Source of the DNA: Streptomyces sp. BK208
GTDB lineage: Bacteria; Actinomycetota; Actinomycetes; Streptomycetales; Streptomycetaceae
Length of the DNA stretch: 64,000 bases
Direction: 5' to 3'
NCBI RefSeq assembly: GCF_004364245.1
Contig: NZ_SOAV01000017.1
Coordinates: 62,521 to 126,520 of the forward strand
Positions 32,779-41,527 of this stretch are shown in pieces (position 1 is the stretch's first letter; each line of letters begins with the position of its first letter). The notes beneath the pieces are model-generated. The model saw nothing but the letters and a program-made list of their open reading frames with translations, searched no databases and had not been told where the DNA came from. The position numbers and the translations under genes are program-made.

Positions 32779-33932
32779 CGGGTGCTCACCTCGTGACGCG
32801 GGTGCTCGGTGCGCGGTGCCCAGGGCGCGCCCAGCTCGGAGTAGAGGCAGAGGGTGTCGGCGGCGGCGGCCACGAGTGCGTCGACGCCGGGGACCACGCG
32901 CCGCGCCTCGTCCGGGAGGCGGCGCCAGGCGGCGGCGGGCAGCGGCTCCGGGTCGGGGGCCCGGCGGATCGCCTCGACGACCCGCATGAAGGCGCCCGTC
33001 TCGTCCGGCGGCACCAGCAACGGGGCGCCGGTGGCGAGGTGGTCGGCCAGGTTCTCCAGCAGGTCGGTGCGGCCGAGGTGGAACTCCTCGGGGCCGTGGC
33101 CGCCGCGCTGGAGCAGGACGCGGTCCTGCTTGTACCAGAAGGTGACGCGTCCGCTGGAGCCGTGCACCAGGACGTACGGCTCGTCGGCCCGCTCCGCGCA
33201 CAGGGTCGCGGCGACGGTGACGCGGTGCCCGCGCGCGGTGCCGATCCGCACGCAGGAGGTGTCGTCGGCCTCGATGTCGTTGGCGTGGCTCAGCTCGGTC
33301 TCGATGCCGGTGACGTCCTCGGCGCGGGCGGTGCCGCCGAGCGCGAGGGCGGTGGCGACGGCGTGCGCCAGCGGGTTGGTGAGCGCGCCGTCGACGACGT
33401 CGGCGCCGTTCAGCCGCCGCCTGCCCGACCAGGGGGCGCGGCGGAAGTAGGCCTCGTCCCGTACCCAGGCACCGGCCCCGCCGACGCCCACGACCTCGCC
33501 GATCGCACCCTGGGCGACCAGCTCCCGGATGGCGGGCACGGCGTGCGAGCCCAGCGACTGGAACCCGATCTGGCAGGCCACCCCGGCCTCGGCGACCCCG
33601 TCGGCCATCCGCCGGAACTCGGCGTACGACGGTGCGGGGGGCTTCTCCAGCAGCAGGTGCACGCCCCGCCGGGCGGCGGTCAGGGCGAGGTCGGTGTGGG
33701 TGGGGATCGGCGTGCAGATCACCGCGATCCGGGCGCCGGTGGAGTCGAGCAGGGCGCCGAAGTCGGCCGACTGCTCGGGGAGTTCTCCCCCGGCCTCCTC
33801 CTCGGTCAGCGGGGTCAGCTCGCAGATGCCGGCGAGCCGGACCGTTCCCGCCCGTTCCAGGCGGCGGATGTTGGCGACGTGCCAGCGGCCGTGGCCGCGG
33901 GCGCCGGCGAGGACGACGGGAACCGGGCTCAT
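32775..33932 (-). CDS. Gfo/Idh/MocA-family NAD(P)-dependent oxidoreductase
   Basis: Oxidises or reduces a sugar or sugar acid. The 385-residue protein has an N-terminal Rossmann domain (VVLAGARGHGRWHVANI) and the family EKP motif in LLLEKPPAPSYAEF (about residue 95). The C-terminal alpha/beta domain includes ADVVDGALTNPLAHAV, whose His may be catalytic. Substrate unknown; in this context a galacturonide, rhamnose or arabinose derivative. It is coupled by ATGA overlaps to the permease and PmoA-like genes. Confidence 0.85.
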   Translation of the reverse strand: MSPVPVVLAGARGHGRWHVANIRRLERAGTVRLAGICELTPLTEEEAGGELPEQSADFGALLDSTGARIAVICTPIPTHTDLALTAARRGVHLLLEKPPAPSYAEFRRMADGVAEAGVACQIGFQSLGSHAVPAIRELVAQGAIGEVVGVGGAGAWVRDEAYFRRAPWSGRRRLNGADVVDGALTNPLAHAVATALALGGTARAEDVTGIETELSHANDIEADDTSCVRIGTARGHRVTVAATLCAERADEPYVLVHGSSGRVTFWYKQDRVLLQRGGHGPEEFHLGRTDLLENLADHLATGAPLLVPPDETGAFMRVVEAIRRAPDPEPLPAAAWRRLPDEARRVVPGVDALVAAAADTLCLYSELGAPWAPRTEHPRHEVSTR

Positions 33933-34825
33933 CCCTTCACCGCCCCCGCGCTGAAGCCGGTGATCAGCCACTTCTGGATGAAGGCGAAGACGATCACGAC
34001 GGGGACGGCGGCGACGATGCCGCCGGCGGCGAGCGCGCCGAGGTCGACGCTGTCCGCGCTCATCAGGGAGTTGAGACCGACCGGGATGGTCTGCTTGTGC
34101 TGGTTGTTGAGGAACATCAGGGCGAACAGGAAGTGGTTCCAGGAGTGCACGAAGGCGAAGGAGCCCACCGCGATCAGGCCCGGCCGCAGCAGCGGCAGAA
34201 CGACGATCCGGAAGGCCCGGAAGCGTCCGCAGCCGTCGACCCAGGCGGCCTCCTCCAGGGAGTACGGCACGTTCTTGATGAAGTTGCTGATCAGGATGAT
34301 CGACAGCGGCAGCTGGAAGACCGTCTCGGCGATGATGACGCTGCCCAGCGAGTTGATCATCTGGAGCCCGGCGAAGATCTCGAACAGCGGCACGAGCAGC
34401 AGCGCGCCGGGCACGAACTGGGAGCAGAGCAGGGCGAGCATGAAGCCGCGCTTGATCCTGAAGTCGAACCGGGCGAGGGCGTAGCCGCCGGCCAGGGCGA
34501 CGAGCGTGGTCATCACCAGGGTCGCGAGGCCGACGTACACGCTGTTCTGGAAGTAGGTGCCGAAGCCGCGGTCGGTCCACACCTTCTCGAAGTGCTCGGT
34601 GGTCATCGGCCAGGGCAGGAGCGAGGTCGAGCCGGCCGGGCGCACCGCGAAGAGCACGATCCAGTAGAACGGGATCAGGGTGAAGATCAGGTAGATCCCG
34701 AGCGGCAGGTAGATCTGCCAGCGGGGCACCTCGTCCCAGGCCGGGCGCTTCCTGCGCGGCCGCGGCGGCGCGGGGGCGACCGGCGCGGGGGCGGGGGCGG
34801 CCGCCGTGGCCTCTTTGGTGATCAC
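33929..34825 (-). CDS. ABC sugar transporter permease (MalG type)
   Basis: A 298-residue inner-membrane subunit with six predicted membrane segments after an Ala/Pro-rich cytosolic N terminus. The EAA loop (EEAAWVDGCGRFRAFRIVVLP) that contacts the ATPase is intact at about residues 190-210. The GTG start overlaps the stop of the other permease gene. No ATP-binding subunit is encoded nearby; a shared MsiK-type ATPase is the usual Streptomyces solution. Confidence 0.9.
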   Translation of the reverse strand: MITKEATAAAPAPAPVAPAPPRPRRKRPAWDEVPRWQIYLPLGIYLIFTLIPFYWIVLFAVRPAGSTSLLPWPMTTEHFEKVWTDRGFGTYFQNSVYVGLATLVMTTLVALAGGYALARFDFRIKRGFMLALLCSQFVPGALLLVPLFEIFAGLQMINSLGSVIIAETVFQLPLSIILISNFIKNVPYSLEEAAWVDGCGRFRAFRIVVLPLLRPGLIAVGSFAFVHSWNHFLFALMFLNNQHKQTIPVGLNSLMSADSVDLGALAAGGIVAAVPVVIVFAFIQKWLITGFSAGAVKG

Positions 34826-35757
34826 TTGTTCTCGCCTCCGAACTTGCTCAGCCGCAGGTAGACGATCGAGCAGAAGAGCAGGATCACGAACGCGACCGTG
34901 GTGAGGGCCGACGCGTAGCCGAAGTCATGGGCGTCGACGCTGGTGTTGGCGATGTACAGGGGCAACGTCGTGGTCTCGCCGGCGGGTCCGCCGCCGGTCA
35001 GGGTGTAGAGCAGGTCGACGTTGTTGAACTCCCACACCGCGCGCAGCAGCGTGGACAGGATGATGGCGTCCTTCAGGTGCGGCAGCGTGATGTGCCAGAA
35101 CTGCTTGAGCCGGCTGGCACCGTCGACCTCGGCGGCCTCGTACAGGTCCTTCGAGACGGACTGGAGGTCGGCGAGGATGAGGATCGCGAAGAAGGGCACG
35201 CCGCGCCACAGGTCCGCGACCACCGCCGCGGAGAACACGGTCGAGGTGTCGGAGAGCCAACTGGTGCCGTACGAGCCGATGCCCATGTCGGCCAGGTAGC
35301 GCGTGACGCCGGTCTGGGAGTTGTAGAGCAGCACCCAGATCGCCGAGGTCAGCACGCCGGAGACGGCCCACGGGGAGAAGACCAGGGCCCGCCCGATGCC
35401 GCGCCCCACGAAGGTCTGGTTGACGATGAGCGCCAGCGCCAGACCGAAGAGGAGTTGCAGTCCGACCTCGACGAAGACCCACTTGGCACTGAAGACGAGG
35501 GTGTCCCAGAACACCGCGTCGTCGGTGAAGATCTTGACGAAGTTGTCGAAGCCCGCGAATCCGTTCCGCCACGGCTTGGTGGGGTTGTAGTGCTGCAGGC
35601 TGTAGTAGAAGACGCTGATGACCGGGTAGGCGATGAAGCCCAGCATCAGCAGGGCGGCCGGTCCGATCAGCAGGTACGGGAGCCTGCGCGGCGTGGCCGA
35701 GGCACGGCGCCGCCGGGGTGGCGCGGGCGGTTTCGCCACGGCTGCGGCTTGGGCCAT
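34822..35757 (-). CDS. ABC sugar transporter permease (MalF/UgpA type)
   Basis: A 311-residue inner-membrane subunit. After a basic Pro-rich N terminus, LPYLLIGPAALLMLGFIAYPVI starts the first of six membrane segments. The EAA motif is YEAAEVDGASRLKQFWHITLP (about 207-227), and DLLYTLTGGGPAGETTTLPLYI is typical of MalF-type subunits. Start at 35757. A LacI-type operator-like sequence lies 65 bp upstream in the only sizeable gap of this part of the locus. Confidence 0.9.
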   Translation of the reverse strand: MAQAAAVAKPPAPPRRRRASATPRRLPYLLIGPAALLMLGFIAYPVISVFYYSLQHYNPTKPWRNGFAGFDNFVKIFTDDAVFWDTLVFSAKWVFVEVGLQLLFGLALALIVNQTFVGRGIGRALVFSPWAVSGVLTSAIWVLLYNSQTGVTRYLADMGIGSYGTSWLSDTSTVFSAAVVADLWRGVPFFAILILADLQSVSKDLYEAAEVDGASRLKQFWHITLPHLKDAIILSTLLRAVWEFNNVDLLYTLTGGGPAGETTTLPLYIANTSVDAHDFGYASALTTVAFVILLFCSIVYLRLSKFGGENK

Positions 35758-35821
35758 GACAGTTCTCCGTTTCTGGTACGTCGTGCGGGGGTCGGGCGTC
35801 GCGGCGGGCGGGCGCCGTACG

Positions 35822-35833
35822 GGAAGCGCTTTC
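35822..35833. promoter_or_regulatory. LacI-type operator-like sequence before the permease gene
   Basis: GGAAGCGCTTTC, 10 of 12 positions symmetrical around AAGCGCTT, in the 113-bp gap between the dehydratase stop (35871) and the permease start (35757). Sites of this kind are bound by LacI-family sugar regulators in actinobacteria. No LacI gene is in the window, so the regulator would act from elsewhere. Confidence 0.5.
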
Positions 35834-35870
35834 TCAACCGGCAGGGGTGTGCGCGGATCCGCCCGGCGGT

Positions 35871-37619
35871 TCAGCCCGCGTAGGGGTCCTGCACCGTGCC
35901 GGGGCGGGCCAGGAACTCGAAGTCGCAGCCGGTGTCGGCCTGGGTGATCTGTTCGTTGTAGAGCGCGCCGTAGCCCCGTTCGTAGCGGGCGGGCGGCGGG
36001 GTCCAGGCGGCCCTGCGGCGTTCCAGTTCCGCGTCGTCGACGTTGAGCTGGAGGGAGCGCGCCTCGACGTCGAGGGTGATGGAGTCGCCGGTGCGCACCA
36101 GGGCGAGCGGTCCGCCGACGTACGACTCGGGGGCCACGTGCAGTACGCAGGCGCCGTAACTGGTGCCGCTCATCCGGGCGTCGGAGATCCGGACCATGTC
36201 CCGCACGCCCTGCTTGAGCAGGTGGTCGGGGATGGGCAGCATGCCGTACTCGGGCATGCCGGGACCGCCCTTGGGGCCGGAGTTGCGCAGCACCAGCACG
36301 CTGTCGGCGGTGATGTCCAGCGACGGGTCGTTGATGGTGCGCTGCATGGTCCGGTAGTCGTCGAAGACGACGGCGGGACCGGTGTGCTTGAGCAGGTGCG
36401 GCTCGGCGGCGATGTGCTTGATGACGGCACCGTCCGGGCAGAGGTTGCCCCGCAGGACGGCGACCCCGCCCTCGTCCGCGACCGGGTTGTCGCGGGTCCT
36501 GATGACGTCGTCGTGGTGGACGAGGGCACCGTCCAGCTGCTCCCGCAGGGTGTCGTGGGAGACGGTGGGCCGGTCCAGGTGGAGCAGGTCGGTGATGCGG
36601 GAGAGGAAGCCGGGCAGGCCGCCGGCGAAGTGGAAGTCCTCCATCAGGTAGGTCTGTCCGCCGGGGCGGACGTTGGCCAGCACCGGGACGGTGCGGGCGA
36701 TGCGGTCGAAGTCGTCGAGCGTGAGGGTGACGCCCGCGCGGCCCGCCATGGCGATCAGGTGGATCACGGCGTTGGTGGAGCCGCCGAGGCCGAGCACGGT
36801 GATGACCGCGTCCTCGAAGGCGTCGGCGGTGAGGATGTCGCTCAGTCTCCGGTCGCGGTGGACCAGTTCGACGACGCGCAGTCCGGCGGCGGCGGCCATC
36901 CGGTCGTGCCCGGAGTCGACGGCGGGGATGCTGGAGGCGCCGGGAACGGTGACACCGAGGGCCTCGGCGGCGGCGGTCAGCGTGGAGGCGGTGCCCATCG
37001 TCATGCAGTGGCCGGGCGAGCGGGCCAGGCCGCTCTCCAGTTCCTGCATCTCGCAGTCGCCGATGAGGCCGGCCCGTTTGTCGTCCCAGTACTTCCACAT
37101 GTCGGTGCCGGAACCGAGGGTCTCGCCGCGCCAGTGCCCGGGGAGCATGGGCCCCGCGGGCACGAAGACGGCGGGCAGGTCGACGCTGGCTGCGCCCATG
37201 AGCAGGGCGGGCGTGGACTTGTCGCAGCCGCCCATCAGCACGGCGCCGTCGACCGGGTAGGAGCGCAGCAGTTCCTCGGTCTCCATGGCGAGGAGGTTGC
37301 GGTAGAGCATCGGGGTCGGCTTCTGGAAGGTCTCGCTGAGCGTGGAGACCGGGAACTCCAGCGGGAAGCCGCCCGCCTGCCACACGCCCCGCTTCACGGC
37401 CTGGGCGCGGTCGCGCAGGTGCACGTGGCAGGGGTTGATGTCGGACCAGGTGTTGAGGATGGCGATGACGGGCTTGCCGAGGTGCTCCTCGGGCAGGTAG
37501 CCGAGCTGGCGGGTGCGGGCGCGGTGGCTGAAGGAGCGCAGTCCGTCCGTGCCGTACCACTGGTGGCTGCGCAGCTCCTCGGGGCGCTTGCGGCCGGGCG
37601 CGCCGACGGGGCCGGTCAT
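35871..37619 (-). CDS. IlvD/Edd-family sugar-acid dehydratase
   Basis: Dehydrates an aldonic acid to its 2-keto-3-deoxy derivative. The 582-residue protein has the three Fe-S cluster cysteines of the family in SDINPCHVHLRDRA, LMGGCDKSTPALLMG and SPGHCMTMGTASTL, plus GPKGGPGMPEYGML and ISDARMSGTSYG near the C terminus. The pentonate/hexonate dehydratase branch (L-arabonate, D-xylonate, D-galactonate) fits the context better than the valine/isoleucine enzyme. The next gene (DHDPS superfamily) would take the product. ATG at 37619 overlaps the preceding stop as ATGA. Confidence 0.85.
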   Translation of the reverse strand: MTGPVGAPGRKRPEELRSHQWYGTDGLRSFSHRARTRQLGYLPEEHLGKPVIAILNTWSDINPCHVHLRDRAQAVKRGVWQAGGFPLEFPVSTLSETFQKPTPMLYRNLLAMETEELLRSYPVDGAVLMGGCDKSTPALLMGAASVDLPAVFVPAGPMLPGHWRGETLGSGTDMWKYWDDKRAGLIGDCEMQELESGLARSPGHCMTMGTASTLTAAAEALGVTVPGASSIPAVDSGHDRMAAAAGLRVVELVHRDRRLSDILTADAFEDAVITVLGLGGSTNAVIHLIAMAGRAGVTLTLDDFDRIARTVPVLANVRPGGQTYLMEDFHFAGGLPGFLSRITDLLHLDRPTVSHDTLREQLDGALVHHDDVIRTRDNPVADEGGVAVLRGNLCPDGAVIKHIAAEPHLLKHTGPAVVFDDYRTMQRTINDPSLDITADSVLVLRNSGPKGGPGMPEYGMLPIPDHLLKQGVRDMVRISDARMSGTSYGACVLHVAPESYVGGPLALVRTGDSITLDVEARSLQLNVDDAELERRRAAWTPPPARYERGYGALYNEQITQADTGCDFEFLARPGTVQDPYAG

Positions 37620-38524
37620 ATCGACCATCCCGCGGCGATGGCGGCGACCTCGGCACGCTCGCTCTCGGGCAGCGGCTTGCTCGGCGGGCGGACCTCCCGG
37701 CGGCACAGGCCGAGCGAGGCGAGGGCCTCCTTGACCACGGTGACGTTGTTGGCGGAGCCGTTGGCGGCGCGCAGTTCCTCGAAGCGGCGGATCTGCTCCC
37801 AGACCTTCATGGCGGCCGGGTAGTCGCCCGCCCGCAGCGCTTCGATCATGTTCAGCGAGACGGCGGGGGCGACGTTGACCAGTCCCGAGGTGAAGCCGGT
37901 GGCTCCGGCGGAGAAGTACGAGGGCGCGTACGGCTCGGCGAGCCCGGCGACCCAGACGAAGCGGTCGAGGCCGGCGTCGCGGGCGAACGCGGCGAACCTG
38001 GCGGCGTCCGGTACGGCGTACTTCACTCCGATGACGTTGGGGCAGGTGTCGGCGAGGTCGGCGAGGCGGGTGCCGAGGAGCTGGGCGTTGCGGATGTAGG
38101 GCACGACGCCCAGCTCCGGCACGGCCTCGGCGATGGCGCGGTGGTAGTCGACCCAGCCGCTCTGGGAGACGTAGGGGTGGACGGGCTGGTGCACCATCAC
38201 CATGGAGGCGCCCAGGTCGCGGGCGTGCCGGGCGGAGGCGACCGCCGTCGGCACGTCGTGGCCGACGCCGACCAGGATCTCCGCGCGCTCGCCGGCCTCC
38301 TCGATCGTCAGCTCGGTGACCAGGCGCCGCTCGGCCGGGTCGAGGGCGTAGAACTCGCCGGTGTTGCCGCCGGGTGTGAGGGTCGTGATGCCACCGTCGA
38401 GGAGACGACGCAGCAGGGCCCGGTAGGTGGCGGGGTCGACGGAGCCGTCCTCGGCGAACGGGGTCACCGGGATCGCCACCACGTCGGCCAGGGCCGCCCG
38501 CTGGGTCTCGAACGTCGCTGTCAT
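37616..38524 (-). CDS. DHDPS-superfamily 2-keto-3-deoxy sugar-acid dehydratase or aldolase
   Basis: A 302-residue TIM-barrel Schiff-base enzyme of the N-acetylneuraminate lyase superfamily. LTPGGNTGEFYAL is the carboxylate-binding loop, PYIRN supplies the Tyr, and Lys in NVIGVKYAVPD is the Schiff base. Placed between a GntR regulator and an IlvD/Edd dehydratase, it probably acts on the 2-keto-3-deoxy acid made by the latter, either dehydrating it to a semialdehyde or splitting it. A DapA role is unlikely, since dapA is at 61.3 kb. It overlaps both neighbours by 4 bp. Confidence 0.8.
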   Translation of the reverse strand: MTATFETQRAALADVVAIPVTPFAEDGSVDPATYRALLRRLLDGGITTLTPGGNTGEFYALDPAERRLVTELTIEEAGERAEILVGVGHDVPTAVASARHARDLGASMVMVHQPVHPYVSQSGWVDYHRAIAEAVPELGVVPYIRNAQLLGTRLADLADTCPNVIGVKYAVPDAARFAAFARDAGLDRFVWVAGLAEPYAPSYFSAGATGFTSGLVNVAPAVSLNMIEALRAGDYPAAMKVWEQIRRFEELRAANGSANNVTVVKEALASLGLCRREVRPPSKPLPESERAEVAAIAAGWSI

Positions 38525-39189
38525 GCCTGACCGTCCTCTTCCTGGGCCGCGGTCCCCGCTTCGGGGAAGGCCCGCTCGACGAACGACGCGATGTGCGCGT
38601 GGAGGGCGCGGGCCGCGCCGTCCGCGTCACCGGCGAGGGCGAGGCGCAGGATCTCCTGGTGCTCGCCCGCCTCCCGCTCCCAGGAGGGGTCGGCGGCCCA
38701 GGCGACCGCGGAGACGAGGGCCGCCTGGTCGCGGACCTCGTCGAGCATCCGGCCGAGCAGCGGGTTGCCGCAGGGCACGTACAGGGCGCGGTGGAACTCC
38801 CGGTTGGCCAGCGACCGTTCGGCCGTGTCCGTGGCGCGGTCGGCCTGGGTGAGCGCGTCGCGTGCGGCGTCCAGGGAGGCTCCGCGGCGCACGGCGCGCC
38901 GGAGCGCCTCGGGCTCCAGGAGGAGCCGGACGTCGTAGACCTCGCGCGCCATGTCCGCGTCCACCATGCGCACGGTGACGCCCTTGTACTGGCTCATCAC
39001 GACCAGTCCGGTACCGGCCAGCGTCTTGAGCGCCTCGCGCACCGGCGTCTTGGACACCCCGAACTGTGCGGCGAGGTCGGTCTCGACCAGGGCCTGGCCG
39101 GGCGTCAGCCGGCCGGTGAGGATGCGGCGTTTGATCTCCTCCAGCACGTACTGCGTGCGGGAGGGGATCGGCGTGGGCACAGAGGTCAT
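38521..39189 (-). CDS. GntR-family (FadR/FCD subgroup) regulator of the pectin locus
   Basis: A 222-residue regulator. The N-terminal winged helix is at about residues 12-78 (LEEIKRRILTGRLTPGQALVE; VSKTPVREALKTLAGTGLVV as recognition helix region). The all-helical FCD effector domain carries the metal-binding Asp/His pattern in DVRLLLEPEALRR, ANREFHRALYV and AGEHQEILRLAL. FCD GntR proteins commonly sense uronates and other carboxylates. It is the first gene of the catabolic chain; three palindromes lie directly upstream, suggesting autoregulation. Confidence 0.88.
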   Translation of the reverse strand: MTSVPTPIPSRTQYVLEEIKRRILTGRLTPGQALVETDLAAQFGVSKTPVREALKTLAGTGLVVMSQYKGVTVRMVDADMAREVYDVRLLLEPEALRRAVRRGASLDAARDALTQADRATDTAERSLANREFHRALYVPCGNPLLGRMLDEVRDQAALVSAVAWAADPSWEREAGEHQEILRLALAGDADGAARALHAHIASFVERAFPEAGTAAQEEDGQA

Positions 39190-39226
39190 GCGCGCCTCTC
39201 GGAATCTCGCGTCGGATGCGCGGACC

Positions 39227-39283
39227 GATCTCTGATGTCTGAGATCTCGCGTATCGCGTCTCATATATGACGTACGAAGTACG
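39227..39283. promoter_or_regulatory. Three consecutive palindromes upstream of the GntR gene
   Basis: GATCTC-N8-GAGATC at 39227-39246, TCATATATGA at 39261-39270 and CGTAC-GAA-GTACG at 39271-39283. This AT-rich cluster lies 38-94 bp upstream of the GntR start and should contain both the promoter and operators for the whole pectin locus. Which palindrome is the GntR site is unknown. Confidence 0.6.
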
Positions 39284-39414
39284 ACGCGTTGAAGGTAAGA
39301 GGGGCGCGCGGCCGCGTCAATGGTTCTGACAAAGGAAAGTCGAAGCCGGGTACCTCACTCGCCGGGCGGGGCGGTACCGCGGCGGCGGCCGGGACCGGCC
39401 CGGCCGGCCGGTCG

Positions 39415-40026
39415 TCAGGCGGTGCGGGACCAGCCCGGATCGCGTCCGCTCAGTCCCACCGCCCGCTCCAGCAGCGGCGCGTCGGCGGGCACGGCGACGA
39501 CGGGGCCGAACATGCCCTCGTCCCGCTCGGACTCCTCGGCGGCGCCCGCCAGGAGTCCGTACGCCGCCTGGAGCGCGGCCTCGTCGGGGGCGTACTCCTG
39601 GCCGGTCGCGCGGGCCAGGTCCCAGCCGTGGATCACCAGTTCGTCGGCGACGACGGCTCCGGCGACGGCGCCGGGCAGGTCGATGCCGCCGGCCCGGGTC
39701 ATGCCGGTCCACGCGTCCGGCTCGCGCCAGGCGTCGGCGACTTCACCCAGGGCCTTCGCGAGGTCCGCGCGCCAGCCGGGCCCGATGTCCGGGACGGACG
39801 CCCCGGGGCTGGTGTCGGTCGTGGCGCTGAGGTCCTTGCGCGCGGCGTCGCGGAAGGCGACGGCGAGGTAGGTGAGGTGGCCGAGCAGGTTCCGCACCGC
39901 CAGGTCGGGGCAGGGCGTCGGGTCCCCCAGCCGGTCGTCACGCACGCCGTCGGCGAGGCGGGCGAGGATCCGGGCCTGCGGTCCCAGGTCGAGGGTGGCG
40001 GGGTCGGTGGCGGGGTCGGTACTCAT
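39415..40026 (-). CDS. TIGR03086-type DinB-like metal-binding protein
   Basis: A 203-residue four-helix-bundle protein of the mycothiol-dependent maleylpyruvate isomerase / DinB-like group. TPCPDLAVRNLLGHLTYLAVAF holds one metal-binding His (about 54). VVADELVIHGWDLARATGQ (about 125-143) carries the family HxWD motif. Members bind zinc and may use mycothiol; the substrate is unknown. It is divergent from the MFS gene at 40164. The start at 40026 (MSTDPATD) is the only one with a sensible N terminus. Confidence 0.75.
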   Translation of the reverse strand: MSTDPATDPATLDLGPQARILARLADGVRDDRLGDPTPCPDLAVRNLLGHLTYLAVAFRDAARKDLSATTDTSPGASVPDIGPGWRADLAKALGEVADAWREPDAWTGMTRAGGIDLPGAVAGAVVADELVIHGWDLARATGQEYAPDEAALQAAYGLLAGAAEESERDEGMFGPVVAVPADAPLLERAVGLSGRDPGWSRTA

Positions 40027-40163
40027 CGGCTGCTCCTCGGGCTGTGCGGGGCCTGCTCCGTCGGACGGTGGACCCGCCGCACCCGCGAAACTCATCGGTC
40101 CGGCCGCGACTAGGACACCTGCCCGATGCGCGCGTCCGGGCCTTAGGCCCACGCTGACCAGGT

Positions 40164-41432
40164 ATGACGACCGCACGAACGGAAGACTCGGCGCAACCGG
40201 ACGGACGCCCGCCCGTCGTCCGGGTCCTGCGCGACCGCACCGCCGGCCTGTGTCTCGCCTCGGTGGTGGTGTCCGGTTTCGGTACCTCCGCACTGTGGCT
40301 GGCGGCGGGCGTGTGGGTGAAGGACCTGACCGGCTCGGACGGGCTCGCGGCGCTGTGCGTGCTCGCGATGTGGGCCCCGACGCTCGTGGGCCCGGCCCTC
40401 GGCACCCTGGCCGACCGCGTCCGCCGCAGGCCGCTGCTGATCGCCACGAGCCTGCTGACGGCCTGCCTGCTGCTCACGCTCTTCGCCGTCGACTCACGGG
40501 ACGGACTGTGGCTGGTCTACGCGGTGCTCCTCGTGTACGGCGCGACGGGCGTCGTCCACGACGCGGCCGAGTCGGCGCTGGTGGCCACCGCCGTCGCCCC
40601 CGGGCTGCTCGGGGACTTCAACGGCCTGCGCATGAGCTGCAACGAGGGCATGAAACTGGTGGCGCCGCCGGCCGGAGCGGGCCTGTACGCGGCGTACGGC
40701 GGCCCGGCCGTGGCCCTGCTGGACGCGACGACGTTCGTGCTGGCCGCCGGCGTGTACGCCGCGCTGCGGGTGCGGGAGGCACCCCCGGGACGCCCCGCGG
40801 GGAACCGGCGGCGGCACACGGCCGAGGGCGCCCGGTACCTGTGGGGACGCCCCGGACTGCGCCCGCTCGTCCTCGCGGGCGGCGTCACGATGCTGTGCGC
40901 GGGCGTCAACGGCGCCACGGTGTACGCCGTCGTCGACGACCTCGGCCACTCCCCCGAGTACGCCGGTGCGCTGTACGCCGTCCAGGGGGCCGGGTCGGTG
41001 GCGGCCGGCCTGGTCGCCGGGCCGGCCATGCGGCGGCTGGGCGGCCGGCGCTTCGCCACCGCCGGGATCGCCCTGCTCTCCATCGCGGTGGCCGCGCGGG
41101 CGGTCCCGAACGACGGAGTGGCCCTGGCCTGCGGCGCGGCGATCGGCGCGGGGCTGCCCGCGGTGCTGATCGCCGCCCTGACCGCCGTCCAGCGGGAGAC
41201 GCCCGGTCCGCTCCTCGGGCGGGTCACGGCGACGGCCGGCACCCTCGTCTTCACCCCGAACGTCCTCGGCCTGGCCGCGGGCGCGGCCCTGGTGGAAGCG
41301 ACCGACCTGGCGTTGCTGCTCCCGGCCGTGGGCGCGGCCTTGATGGGGACGGCGGCGGCCCTCGCCCGGCACCCGGCGGTCCCGGGTCCGACTCCGCCGG
41401 ACACCCCTGACCGGGGCCTGGGGGACCGCTGA
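40164..41432 (+). CDS. MFS transporter
   Basis: A 422-residue major facilitator with about 12 hydrophobic segments. GTLADRVRRRPLLIATSLL is the loop 2-3 motif (GxxaDRxxrR), and RRLGGRRFATAGIALLSI its second-half counterpart. The closest general type is the MFS_3/EntS-like exporter group used for drugs and siderophores. The substrate is unknown. A 15-bp sequence at its end (ggcctgggggaccgc) is duplicated across the stop codon. Confidence 0.82.
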   Translation: MTTARTEDSAQPDGRPPVVRVLRDRTAGLCLASVVVSGFGTSALWLAAGVWVKDLTGSDGLAALCVLAMWAPTLVGPALGTLADRVRRRPLLIATSLLTACLLLTLFAVDSRDGLWLVYAVLLVYGATGVVHDAAESALVATAVAPGLLGDFNGLRMSCNEGMKLVAPPAGAGLYAAYGGPAVALLDATTFVLAAGVYAALRVREAPPGRPAGNRRRHTAEGARYLWGRPGLRPLVLAGGVTMLCAGVNGATVYAVVDDLGHSPEYAGALYAVQGAGSVAAGLVAGPAMRRLGGRRFATAGIALLSIAVAARAVPNDGVALACGAAIGAGLPAVLIAALTAVQRETPGPLLGRVTATAGTLVFTPNVLGLAAGAALVEATDLALLLPAVGAALMGTAAALARHPAVPGPTPPDTPDRGLGDR

Positions 41433-41527
41433 CCGAGGCCTGGGGGACCGCGCGGACGGCCCCGACGGACCCCGGCGGCGTCACTACCCCGGGGCCCCGC
41501 GGCGGTCCGGCCCGGTCCCCGCTCCGC

